From Branchiostoma floridae (lineage: Eukaryota; Chordata; Leptocardii; Amphioxiformes; Branchiostomatidae): a DNA stretch of 64,000 nt. Below are positions 31,520-40,982 of this stretch, one piece after another. Every line of letters begins with the position of its first letter. The first letter of the stretch is position 1. The position numbers and the translations under genes are program-made. The DNA lies in NCBI RefSeq assembly GCF_000003815.2, contig NC_049989.1, forward strand, positions 21,397,888 through 21,461,887. Reading direction: 5' to 3'. The notes beneath the pieces were generated by a model. The model did not search any database. It was given only the letters and a program-made list of their open reading frames with translations, and was not told the origin of the DNA.

Positions 31520-32015
31520 GTCAACACAAATATATAAAAGGATTGCCCTAACCGCCCACACCCCCTCCCGATCATGAGGAGTAGTACTAATACTATTAGT
31601 AGAAACCAAAAATCTGAAAAGCCATTAATACATTTTTGGCTTCTCAAAGGTTCGTAATCATGGCCATTGGTTTTACCCGGCATCTATTACAATTCTGTGA
31701 TTAAATTTCCTTTAAAAGAATTCTAATCTGAAAGCAATCGAGAAGAAAACAGATTGACTGAGGGTGAGACCAGTAGCGAATATAGCATGTACCATCCCTG
31801 TTGCATCCCATGAAGTTCCCAAACTTAGGGATCTTACATCACAATAAGTACCTTTATGTCATACCTGTGACGCGAAAACGTTCGATACGGGTGTCCGGAC
31901 CGGGCCATAACTTCCGTACCGCACAGGTTCGAAAGGCGTATCACACGGGCTCCATTCGAATAAATCGTTTGGAGCGGGCCGAGTGCGGCGCCATCGAAAG
32001 TTCGAATACCTGATT
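31520..32015 (+). repeat. Conserved 3' flank of gene C
   Basis: Near-identical to 22603-23100. The homology then jumps from 32020 to the equivalent of 23669, so about 560 bases present after gene B are absent here. Confidence 0.7.
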
Positions 32016-32024
32016 CGGACGTTG

Positions 32025-33360
32025 AAACATTTATGTATGACGCCATGTAAAGTTAAAAGAATATACTGCATCTGTGACAGTTTTCTCTTTTTAAGTGCTC
32101 GCTGGGAAGAGTGATTGTATTTAAGGTTTCATTGCACACTACGTTACACGACTTATTGTATCACCTTTTGAATTTACTTAGTGGTTATGATATACGTGAT
32201 TCCCTGCTGTTCATTGTGAACGAGACTTCTTATTTCTCTACATATGTGTAGAGTAGTGGTACTGCCGATTTCGGCAATACCACAGAAGAGATCTGGTGAC
32301 ATTCTCCTGTGCAGAGCTGAGTTGTAGGACGCGGGTTCAAATCTGCGCAGGAGAATGATCTAATCATTACAGTAGCAAGTCAGTAACAGTGACCGTAGCA
32401 GTGTACTGTAGGTTTGATTAGAAATGTCATACATTTGCCTATTCTTAGAGACGGATTGACCTGAAAGCAAGTTGTTGGATGGACCTTTGAGACTTTATTT
32501 TCAAGGACTCCATATCCACACTCTTGGATAATTAGAACACATAGAAGGAAATACATTACTTGTAAGCCTACAGACTGTCACGTTACAAATCGCAGACAGG
32601 ACATTAACAAGCATTTAAAACAGCAACATAGAATGGACAGATGATAGCCCGGTCCTCTTAAATAATAGATGTCTGGTGAATGATTTAGACGCAGGAGTAA
32701 CAGTAGTACTAGTGTTTTCCTAATGTAGTGATATTGTTTTCGATGTAATTTGAGAATGTGAGAGCTGTAATCCCCAGCGGTGTCCTTATCATGTACACAC
32801 CTAATGGGTCACGTATTAAGTAGTTGAAAAGGTTATCATGGAAGCTCATATGTGTTAGTAGTAATCATAGTACAATGCTAAACTTTCTTCCAACACAATC
32901 AAATTTTCAACGAAAACTGTCACCTTCTTCAGGACCAATGACAATGATCTATCCCTTCAGAACTTACACTCAACAGAATTACAGACACGTGATCTTATTA
33001 ACATGTGATCTTAAGGATGCGTGACGTCAGTAATTGGTCAAATGTGCCAGGAAGAGTTGACATGGTTGTTATTTATTCACACTATTTTATCAGAAACAAT
33101 TTATCCAACTGTACAAAATACTAGTAGTGTGATTTTATCATATATATTCACTCTCCTCGAAATCCATACATGATAAGAAATCTATTGGAATTTTCTATCA
33201 AATGTTAACTGCAAGAGAAATGTAATGATGAAGAAGTTTGAATAAAGTTTTGCATGGTATCATGATTAAAAGTTGTCTGATATTTGGTTTAATAGATTAA
33301 CACTTATATGATCTGAATCGACAAACAATCCAAGTTACAAAAAAGGTAAACTGCCAGTTC
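32025..33360 (+). repeat. Partial fourth unit, cut by the assembly gap
   Basis: This matches 12880-15600 (without the LINE tail and MITE) and 23669-25000. It includes TGACGTCA at 33022-33029, parallel to 15318 and 24662. Further unit material may lie in or beyond the gap. Confidence 0.8.
32300..32357 (+). ncRNA. Conserved hairpin with a B-box-like loop (copy 3)
   Basis: The stem is as in copy 1. The loop reads GGGTTCAAA, so the B-box-like core has lost its G here. Confidence 0.35.
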
Positions 33361-33373
33361 TTTGCAGTTAGCT

Positions 33374-33473
33374 NNNNNNNNNNNNNNNNNNNNNNNNNNN
33401 NNNNNNNNNNNNNNNNNNNNNNNNNNNNNNNNNNNNNNNNNNNNNNNNNNNNNNNNNNNNNNNNNNNNNNNNN
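33374..33473. other. Assembly gap (100 N)
   Basis: Exactly 100 N bases, the usual placeholder for a gap of unknown size. It falls at the point where the repeated LRR units stop. Confidence 0.99.
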
Positions 33474-33592
33474 CCCCATTCGAGCTTGGGGAAATGCACA
33501 ACTTTACACAAATCTCATCACTATTCTCTCAGGTGTAAATTAGTACATACATGTACCTTCAATTAGGTACTTGTTCATCTCAGCTTCGTGCC

Positions 33593-33707
33593 CTATTTGA
33601 GGTGCACAATGATTGGCCCGAAAAGTATGACGTCACTCCCCCTATAAATAAGAGATGCGCGCATGAATATATCATTCTTCTGTGTGCTGGCCCTCCGGCA
33701 AAGTCTG
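33593..33707 (+). repeat. Promoter-like 115-bp direct repeat (copy 1)
   Basis: Identical by eye to 38981-39095. It contains TGACGTCA (33628-33635) and TATAAATA (33643-33650), spaced like a CRE plus TATA core promoter. A paired copy 5.4 kb away suggests long terminal repeats or pseudo-LTRs of an element, but no gag, pol or RT lies between. Downstream, a GTAAAG donor-like site occurs near 33895. Confidence 0.6.
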
Positions 33708-33719
33708 AAGCCAGCAGCG

Positions 33720-34430
33720 TGCGTCCTTCCTCGCCCCAGCGCAGAAAACTTGCCGGGAAAAGGCCACGAGAATGCCGGCGGGAGACTCGCTACTACACGA
33801 TGCGGTGCCGCAGCTCAAGCTCGTGACGGCAACTCGTACTCTCCCGGGGATTGTATCAGAGATACACGGTATCTCGCAAGGTTTGGTCGAACACGGTAAA
33901 GTTTTATCTGAGGCCGGTCTGGACATTTACTTGTTCGTTTTGTGGTATGGTGTTGTACATGTGTTGAGACATGTTTGATATTTGTAGTCTAGGCCTGTTG
34001 CAGTGCTAGCAGAGCCATGTTTTTTGACGTACGGGAGGACTTGCGGATTTTTCCGGTTGACTGTCACATTGTTTCATTTTCGTGTTTTCTGTTTGTTGCC
34101 TGTTTGCTGGTTGTTTCGTGAACGTTTTGTACACGTTGCGTGCAGGTCCGAGGAGAGCCATCTTTAATATGTAGAATGTTTCTTTTCAGGTGTTAGTATA
34201 TACGCTCGCATCCTCTGTTGAATTTTGCTGTGGCCACCTTTCGCCGACGCTGATTAGTGGCGCTGTTTAGGACTTTTGCTATTTGTGTGTTTTTCTTGTT
34301 TTCTGAAAGTGTTACCAGGATGCTAGAGCTGTCCCTGTCGAGGAGATGCAACATGGCTACCCTCTGAGTGTCACCGTGGTAGGATAATAGAATCCGTTGC
34401 CATCCTCCACCTTGAAGGCGAGGGAGTCTT
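33720..34430. other. GC-rich then T-rich gene-less stretch
   Basis: Open frames of 70-90 codons on both strands at 33660-33980 overlap one another and show no domain. The segment could be leader sequence of a transcript starting at the TATA-like box at 33643. Confidence 0.3.
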
Positions 34431-34890
34431 TTGTCTAGTATTGAGGAGCGTTGCAGACCGAGATCTTCACCATTTCCTTGTCATTTTCTGATTTTTGTAC
34501 GTTTTAGCAGTTTGCACCGACACGTGGTTTGAGAGCCTGGACAAAGAAGCAAAATGGATTCCCTCTCAGTTTACCTGGACTGAATGAAGATTATAATCCG
34601 GAATTTTACGAACGCCTTCATACAGTGTGGAGGACTAGTACAGACCGAGAGATTCGTTATTTTCTTGTCATTTTCTAATTTTTGTATGTTTTAGTGATAC
34701 GCAGACACGTGGTTTGAGAACCCGGACAAAGAAGCAAGATGGATACTCTCACAGTATCGCCTTGACTGAAATCACAATCTGCATCCATCCTCTACCAGAG
34801 AATTCTACGAACGCCTCCATACAGTTCGGAGGTCCTTTACAGACCTAGAGCTTCGCCATTTTCTTGTCATTTTCTTTAAATATTTATATT
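34430..34890 (+). repeat. Diverged tandem repeat, about 190 bp
   Basis: Units share CAGACACGTGGTTTGAGA, GACAAAGAAGCAA, TACGAACGCC and TTTCTTGTCATTTTC. Two fuller copies and a partial first copy are visible. Confidence 0.65.
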
Positions 34891-34899
34891 TTTTTCGTG

Positions 34900-35570
34900 T
34901 GTATGGTTTTATGCAGGATTTTAGGATAACACCATCATGGCATCGGGACTCACTATGGCTACCATTTTTTGGAGTTCTTTTCAGGAATTGAAACCCACCA
35001 CCATCCTCCTCGTGGGCGATGTAGTAATGCAGACTGCCAGCGTTTCTAGAGCGTGGCTTTTGTTACATTCATGTTATTGGCCGTTTTCGCTTGTTAAGTT
35101 TTTGGATTGCGTGGGTGTTAGCACGGTGTGTCGTGTGCGTGGCCTGTTTTTTTTACCAGGTTTTGCGTGTTGTTGTTGAACGTGTATGTACGGGGAGCAC
35201 GCATGGCCTAGGACTGTTCATGTTATCGGGGCTTGCCCTCCTTTGAGCGCTAGGCGGGGGGATTTGGAGTGCGTATGGTGTGGATGTTGTTACGATTGGA
35301 CTTTGCGGTAATTTCGTCAGCGGTATCGATAATTGTGTTTTTGTTTCCGCATAGTTCTCAGGAACTGGGACGTGTTGGTTCACGCGTGACGTTCTTCCCC
35401 ACCCGTAACGACCCTTGTAAGAAGTTTCGGCAGGTACGACAGAAGACGGAGCAGCAAGTGGTGGCGCGAGAATGACAGCCGGGCAGTCTCTCTTAGACCG
35501 CCCCTCCTCGCCTTTCCGGACACTTGAGTGGCACAAGGACAGCCTCAACGCTTCACGCTGTCCACCCGCC
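34900..35570. other. Gene-less stretch
   Basis: I see no gene; frames of 68-139 codons overlap on opposite strands without recognisable features. Confidence 0.3.
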
Positions 35571-35576
35571 ACACGT

Positions 35577-36357
35577 CACGAAGATGGTAAGACCCGGGCG
35601 GGCACCGGCGAGTGTCGCGGGTAGAGCTCACGTCACGAAGATGGTAAGACCCGGGCAGGCACCGGCGAGTGTCGCGGGTAGAGCTCACGAAGATGGTAAG
35701 ACCCGGGCAGGCACCGGCGAGTGTCGCGGGTAGAGCTCACGAAGATGGTAAGACCCGGGCAGGCACCGGCGAGTGTCGCGGGTAGAGCTCACGAAGATGG
35801 TAAGACCCGGGCAGGCACCGGCGAGTGTCGCGGGTAGAGCTCACGAAGATGGTAAGACCCGGGCAGGCACCGGCGAGTGTCGCGGGTAGAGCTCACGAAG
35901 ATGGTAAGACCCGGGCAGGCACCGGCGAGTGTCGCGGGTAGAGCTCACGAGAATGGTAAGGCCCCGGGCAGGCACCGGCGAGTGTCGCGGGTAGAGCTCA
36001 CGAAGATGGTAAGGCCCGGGCAGGCACCGGCGAGTGTCGCGGGTAGAGCTCACGAAGATGGTAAGACCCGGGCAGGCACCGGCGAGTGTCGCGGATAGAG
36101 CTCACGAAGTTGGTAAGACCCGGGCAGGCACCGGCGAGTGTCGCGGGTAGAGCTCGCGAAGATGGTAAGACCCGGGCAGGCACCGGCGAGTGTCGCGGGT
36201 AGAGCTCGCGAAGATGGTAAGACCCGGGCAGGCACCGGCGAGTGTCGCGGGTAGAGCTCACGAAGTTGGTAAGACCCGGGCAGGCACCGGCGAGTGTCGC
36301 GGATAGAGCTCGCGAAGTTGGTTAGACCCGGGCAGGCACCGGCGAGTGTCGCGGGAA
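35577..36357 (+). repeat. 52-bp minisatellite, 15 copies, each with a splice-donor motif
   Basis: The unit runs GAAGATGGTAAGACCCGGGC then AGGCACCGGCGAGTGTCGCG and GGTAGAGCTCAC. Almost all copies keep ATGGTAAGA, a near-consensus 5' splice site. The first interval is 57 bp, the rest 52 or 53. Because 52 is not a multiple of three, long frames on both strands are repeat products. Confidence 0.95.
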
Positions 36358-36461
36358 GATATTGATCTCGGTTCAGTTCAGTTCCGTTCATACACAGAGA
36401 GGGGGCACCAGCGTCTTCACATTGAACTCAACCAAGTTTAAAACCTCCGTGAGTTTACGAA

Positions 36462-36773
36462 ATGGAAATACCCAGGCAGGCACAGGAAGTGCCGCAGAAG
36501 AATATGGAGCTCACGGTGGATGTTTTAGGAAGGAAAACTTACTCGTACTTCGCCGTAAAAGGTTTTGAAGACCGCAAGCCAGAAATCATATCGCCATGAG
36601 ATCGAGAAGGCATTGAATCCACAAAATTGTGTTGTTATATAAGGACGGTCGCACTAAATAGGTACCAAGGGCAAGGCATATTACACTGGAAGGTATACAA
36701 GTGCGAATTTTCTAGGCAGTACGCAAGAAACACATTCCTTAACCACGTGTGGGACAATATTCTTAAGAAGTAG
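36462..36773 (+). pseudogene. Open frame broken by a single TGA
   Basis: An ATG at 36462 opens a frame of 45 codons that stops at TGA (36597-36599). The same frame then stays open for 57 more codons to TAG (36771-36773), followed at once by an A-run of about 18. The peptide has ordinary composition and ends in a basic, aromatic stretch (ARNTFLNHVWDNILKK). It is not recognised. A retrocopied or decayed coding exon is possible. Confidence 0.3.
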
Positions 36774-36959
36774 GGGAAAAAAAAAAAAAAAAAACGTTAC
36801 ATCAATTCATCGTTAATTGACAACTGATTGTGTTATGGATGTATTACACTCCTTTACGTTTGGGACCGCATTGTAAATGTGTGCATCAAAGCTGTTTGTA
36901 CATATGTAAATACTTTTTGTTTTGTGACCGCATCTGAACTGTGAGCAGCGACACCTGTC

Positions 36960-37080
36960 CTGCAGTACAATGTGAACCAGTCAGAATTGCCCTGAAGAAG
37001 GTAACAGACGGTCACCGAAACGTCGGTGTGAATAAAGCATTGGTTGTGTAAAAAGAGTCTCTTTATTCACATTTCGTAAC
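36960..37080 (+). mobile_element. Penelope/hammerhead-like 3' end motif
   Basis: CCTGAAGAAGG...GGTCACCGAAACGTCGG holds CTGAAGA and GAAAC, the two conserved strings of a hammerhead ribozyme core, with a short GGT/ACC helix between. GTGAATAAAG and CTTTATTCAC then form an inverted repeat (37030 and 37061). I cannot build convincing stems I and III, so ribozyme activity is not claimed. Hammerhead motifs are known in Penelope-like elements. Confidence 0.3.
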
Positions 37081-37469
37081 CAGTTTGGCATAACTGAATA
37101 AAAGTGTTTTAAAACTGGAGATATGCGGGTCCAAATGTCTTACTGAGAGATGACTGTGGTGTGATAGATGGCGGTTGGCTGAGGAATGAGTCCACTCTGC
37201 TCTGTACTTAATTTTCGTCCTAGCCCGAGACTTTGCATAATGACGCTACATTTTCAGCGACAATATTCAGCAAATTGCAGTTCTCGACAAGTGAGCTTGA
37301 AGTCGCATGTAAGAAAAGGGGCTCGAAAAGGAAATGCTGCAAGTGAGAAGTAATCTCGGGTAAATAGTTCAAGAAATCTTTTCCATAGAGGTCACAATAG
37401 TTGTGAAAATCTGAGTTTGTTTTCCTGGGAAGTGTTGTACATAGTACTAAAACGACGCAAAGAGAAGGA

Positions 37470-37702
37470 TCGCTCTTGGCCGCCGGCCTCTGCATTTGGT
37501 AGACTAAGAAATCCAGTGTGGAACCGCAAGGATATCAGATGTTGTGATATGCGCCTTTGCCAGGCACGTATACTCCCTATCGCCACATATGCCTGTGTGA
37601 CAGGGACTCTGGAGTGGTCACATGAGCTCCTCCTGTTAGCTTTCGATTTGAGACACCTAGGGGCGTTTCTCTGTATTGCACTCCGAGATCGTGTACCATA
37701 AT
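37470..37702 (+). pseudogene. Decayed LINE reverse transcriptase C-terminal fragment
   Basis: The frame reads NPVWNRKDI, then MRLCQARILPIATYAC, TGTLEW, AFDLRHL and LRDRV. This follows the order found at the end of many LINE reverse transcriptases (RLxxA.ILPILLYGSETW...LxxFxLRxLRxIL.IxWxDRV). The active-site part of the enzyme is absent and the fragment ends at a stop. The family cannot be fixed. Confidence 0.5.
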
Positions 37703-37709
37703 TGAAGCA

Positions 37710-38560
37710 TCAAAGCTAGACATGGATTAGAACACTCTTTTGGTTGATACAATTTTGGTAATAAGACTAAAGTGGCTCAAACTGGTATTAAAGAAGGGAG
37801 GACTTTTCTAGGTCGGAAACCTTGTAAGAAATCGTAGGCTGGATACCGTAAGGTGTTACTTCGCTATTGTATTAGACGGATTTATCATCTCTGGCTGTCG
37901 CTTCACTGACTGAGTTGAATCAGCCGACACAAGTACCCTTACAGATTTTACACCGGATCCCAACATCGAAGCTATGATGTGGAACACTATGTTTGTCTTT
38001 CGATTCCATCTTGGGCTTACCGCTATCTCTATTGAGGAAAAAGAATTTCGTGTTTGAACTGTTGAGAGGTCGTCCGGACTCAGAATAATACTTTTGGGCA
38101 TTATGCATCTCCGAGGTCGCGGTGAGCGTTTGGAACAGTTTTGCACTCCACTTGTGCAAGCCTGGTGTCTTTCCATATTGTTGCTTCGGTGGGTCGAGTT
38201 TATTAAGCAGGAAGAGTGGCAAATATGAGCGTCTCCGTCCTCTGAAAGGTTGGGGATCAGCATCGTCAAGCGGATGCTTGAAAGTTGAGGTTGGATAAGG
38301 CTGGGGGCCGTTGGGCATAGAGACAGTCGAGGCTCAAGACAAATGGTCCTGCGATGCGAGGGAAAAATAGTTTTGTTTTACCTCTAACGCGGATAATTCA
38401 GAACTGGGCTTGGCCGTGTCCTTATCGTTCTTCCTTCGAGTGACCGTAGAGGAACGGTTTTGAGATAACAATTTTGCGTTGCTTCCTCCATTTTGTTTGT
38501 CGTGCAGCAAAAAATGAGAGTGGGCTATATATGAGTGTTGGGTTGTTTGAGAGTGGGTAC
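37710..38560. other. Gene-less stretch with unassigned minus-strand frames
   Basis: Two overlapping minus-strand frames of 132 and 137 codons (37856-38318) exist; neither has a recognised motif. I cannot tell coding from chance. Confidence 0.25.
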
Positions 38561-38564
38561 CGTA

Positions 38565-38720
38565 CAAGGGAGAGGCAGCGTGAGAGGTAAGATGAGAAAG
38601 GAGTTACATGAGAGAAGGGAGTTGAGAGAGGGGAAATGAGAGATGGGGAGTTGAGAGAGAATAATGAGAAAGGGTGTGGTGAAAGAGGTATAGAGGGAGC
38701 GGATGACAAGCGTTCTTCCA
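38565..38720 (+). repeat. GA-rich low-complexity tract
   Basis: Imperfect GAGAGG and TGAGAGA repeats; the minus-strand Ser/Leu/Pro-rich frame is its reflection. Confidence 0.75.
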
Positions 38721-38919
38721 AAGGAATGTTATATTAGCCAGATAGATCCAGATACGAACGCGTTGATGTATACAGACACAGACACGTTGATGCGTTACGC
38801 TGAAGGGCGGTTACGTTAGCTAGATATCTATACTAATTATAGATACTGATACAGGTACAAAGTTAAGGGGTTCAAAGGGAAAAGGAAGGGCTCAATAGCC
38901 AGAGATGGCAAAGGCGGAA

Positions 38920-39267
38920 GACGACGATTTCCGCATCACTCATACTGGAGGGCCAATAATTACGCACCTCAAAAAGGATACTATTTGAGGTGCACAATGA
39001 TTGGCCCGAAAAGTATGACGTCACTCCCCCTATAAATAAGAGATGCGCGCATGAATATATCATTCTTCTGTGTGCTGGCCCTCCGGCAAAGTCTGGAGCC
39101 TGAAGCGTCCCACCCACCCGCCCATCGACAAGTTTTCTGCTTTCTGTGGAATTAGGCATCTGCTTCAGGATGGTCGCTTTAGCACATAGGTGACTTTAGG
39201 CTCCAGACGACGATTTCCGCATCACTCATACTGGAGGGCCAATAATTACGCACCTCAAAAAGGATAC
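38920..39267 (+). repeat. 62-bp direct repeat around the second promoter-like block
   Basis: A 62-bp segment starting GACGACGATTTCCGCATCAC occurs at 38920-38981 and again at 39206-39267. Between them is the second copy (38981-39095) of the TATA block from 33593-33707. GGCCAATAATTACGCACCTC also pairs with GAGGTGCACAATGATTGGCC (38951-39006), a foldback. Confidence 0.75.
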
Positions 39268-39299
39268 TTTTCGTTTCAATTGAAGGTCTGTGTGCACCT

Positions 39300-40190
39300 A
39301 ACCGTATAGTATCGACTTTCGAGGAATAAAACCTCAAGGTAATAAGGTGCCATATCTTCGACCCTTTTCGTGTCAGGATACGGACAACAAGATAAAATTT
39401 TATGTTCACCTCCACCATTTCCATCACATAGGTACCAGGTAACACATCATATATGTTACTCCCAAGTGCAATATAGTACGAGGTAGCGCACCTAATGTTA
39501 CCCACTGCTCTTGAGACCCCTCCGTGAAGCAATATTCCTAGCCTGGGGCGAAATCGACGTCTCCTCTGTCAGGTTGGACGACATTTCTCTCCGAACTTCC
39601 CAACTTTCCTGAACGGTCACGGAAACGTCACAGGGTGACCGCAGTTCGAAGGGGTCAAGAGTCGAAGTGCCTGGTTTTCCAAATAACGACGCTGTACGTT
39701 AGATTATATTTCCATGTCAGGACGTATAAAACCACTTCAAAAATGAACCACTTCTAAGGAAGCTAATGAGGATGAAAAAAATTGTCTATCCAGTATTGTA
39801 TACCAAACAGTGAGTTACCAACAGTGTGTTGGCTGTTTCATGGTTTTCTCCTGAAATGTGCGCAAATACAACAAAGGAAAATCCGCAGAAAGCTCGGTGG
39901 TGATGTGGGTTTGAGGGAGACGGGGTGAAGACAACCGCCAACACAGAGGGAAAAGACTCGAAAAAGGCAACTACCATCCATACAATGGTGATGAATAGCT
40001 GTTATAACGCGATGATCAATAATTAATACAAAGAATGGATTTTGTACACAGCACGCTATCCACCTCCGTTGATTATTTTTGCCATCTAGATTTTATATGT
40101 CCGGTGTATGAAATGAACAATGAGAGAAAGTAAGAAAATGATGCAAACAGAAAGGAAAAAGAAAGGTCATCACAGGTACCGCTTATAATG
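39300..40190. other. Gene-less stretch with shared repeat fragments
   Basis: Positions 39301-39500 share CTATAGTATCGACTTTCGAG-like and GGTACCAGGTAACACA strings with 58045-58165 inside the non-autonomous Ginger-like element. 39660-39740 shares AATAACGACGCTGTA with 47900. No gene is seen. Confidence 0.45.
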
Positions 40191-40194
40191 TAGG

Positions 40195-40333
40195 CAGAGT
40201 TTTCGAGACACTAAATTGGGTAATAAGGTATAAAGATAACCTTTCACCCAGGCGAATTTCACCTTTCACCCTTTGGTTCGCTTAGAAGACGTTCGCGGGA
40301 TTGTGTAAAGGTAAATATCAGCACTGGAAGCAG
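40195..40333 (+). other. Candidate non-coding 5' exon of zinc-finger gene 1
   Basis: This matches 45205-45349: TGTAGGCAGA, a repeated CCTTTCACCC, TTCGCNTAGAAGAC and AACACTGGAA-like end before CAG and GTAAGA (donor 40334). The coding exon follows an acceptor at 40975. Conservation between the two paralogues, including the donor, supports a real leader exon. Confidence 0.55.
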
Positions 40334-40497
40334 GTAAGAACGAGAATTATACTAAATGACTGCTTAATCGTGACGCAGAGAAATTATAGGTCATTTCTAT
40401 GGTGTATGGGACACGTTACGACGGAAAGTAAGACTTTCGGGGGTGGGGAAACTCAGGAGGGGGAGGGGGGCGAAACCACACGTCTCAAGGTCGACGT

Positions 40498-40640
40498 CTG
40501 TTTGTTTGTTTGAACCTTTATTTATTCATGAATGCTCAAATCGGCCTGCAGGCCGCTTTTCATTGAGGTCATGAGGGAAGAGGCAAGGGTCAGACAAAGT
40601 ATATAACAGAGATAAAGTTACATCGTTTTGAGTCCTTATA
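40498..40640 (-). mobile_element. 3' end of a LINE, minus strand
   Basis: On the minus strand, GCGGCCTGCAGGCCGATTTG precedes CATGAATAAATAAAGGTTCA and an AAACAAAC tail, a form common to truncated CR1/L2 copies. It lies in the intron of zinc-finger gene 1. Confidence 0.5.
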
Positions 40641-40982
40641 AGTCCTATACGTCTATATACACACGTCTTTCGAACTCTTAGAAGCATGCTTGTGTTATTA
40701 ACTTTAAGCAAGTCTACGAAAACCTCACCTTCAGCACTGGTGTTAAGGATATGGTTTGTAACACAGATGCATGAACAAGAAAAATGCGGGAGGGGGGGGG
40801 GTATGGAGTACACGTGTGAGCTGAGTTAGGTTTCATCAAGGACATTATGACAAGGATGCGAGGGAAGTAGAGGGCGGACAGTTGTAGCAATTTTTGGTAT
40901 TAACAGAAAACATGCATTATTGATTTATCATACATCGTTTTTTTGACTGATGTCCAAACATTTTGTCCATAATAGGTTAGAC

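Noticed and set aside
35524-36391. Several ORFs on both strands
   Set aside because: They are products of the 52-bp minisatellite, with no domain and no start support.
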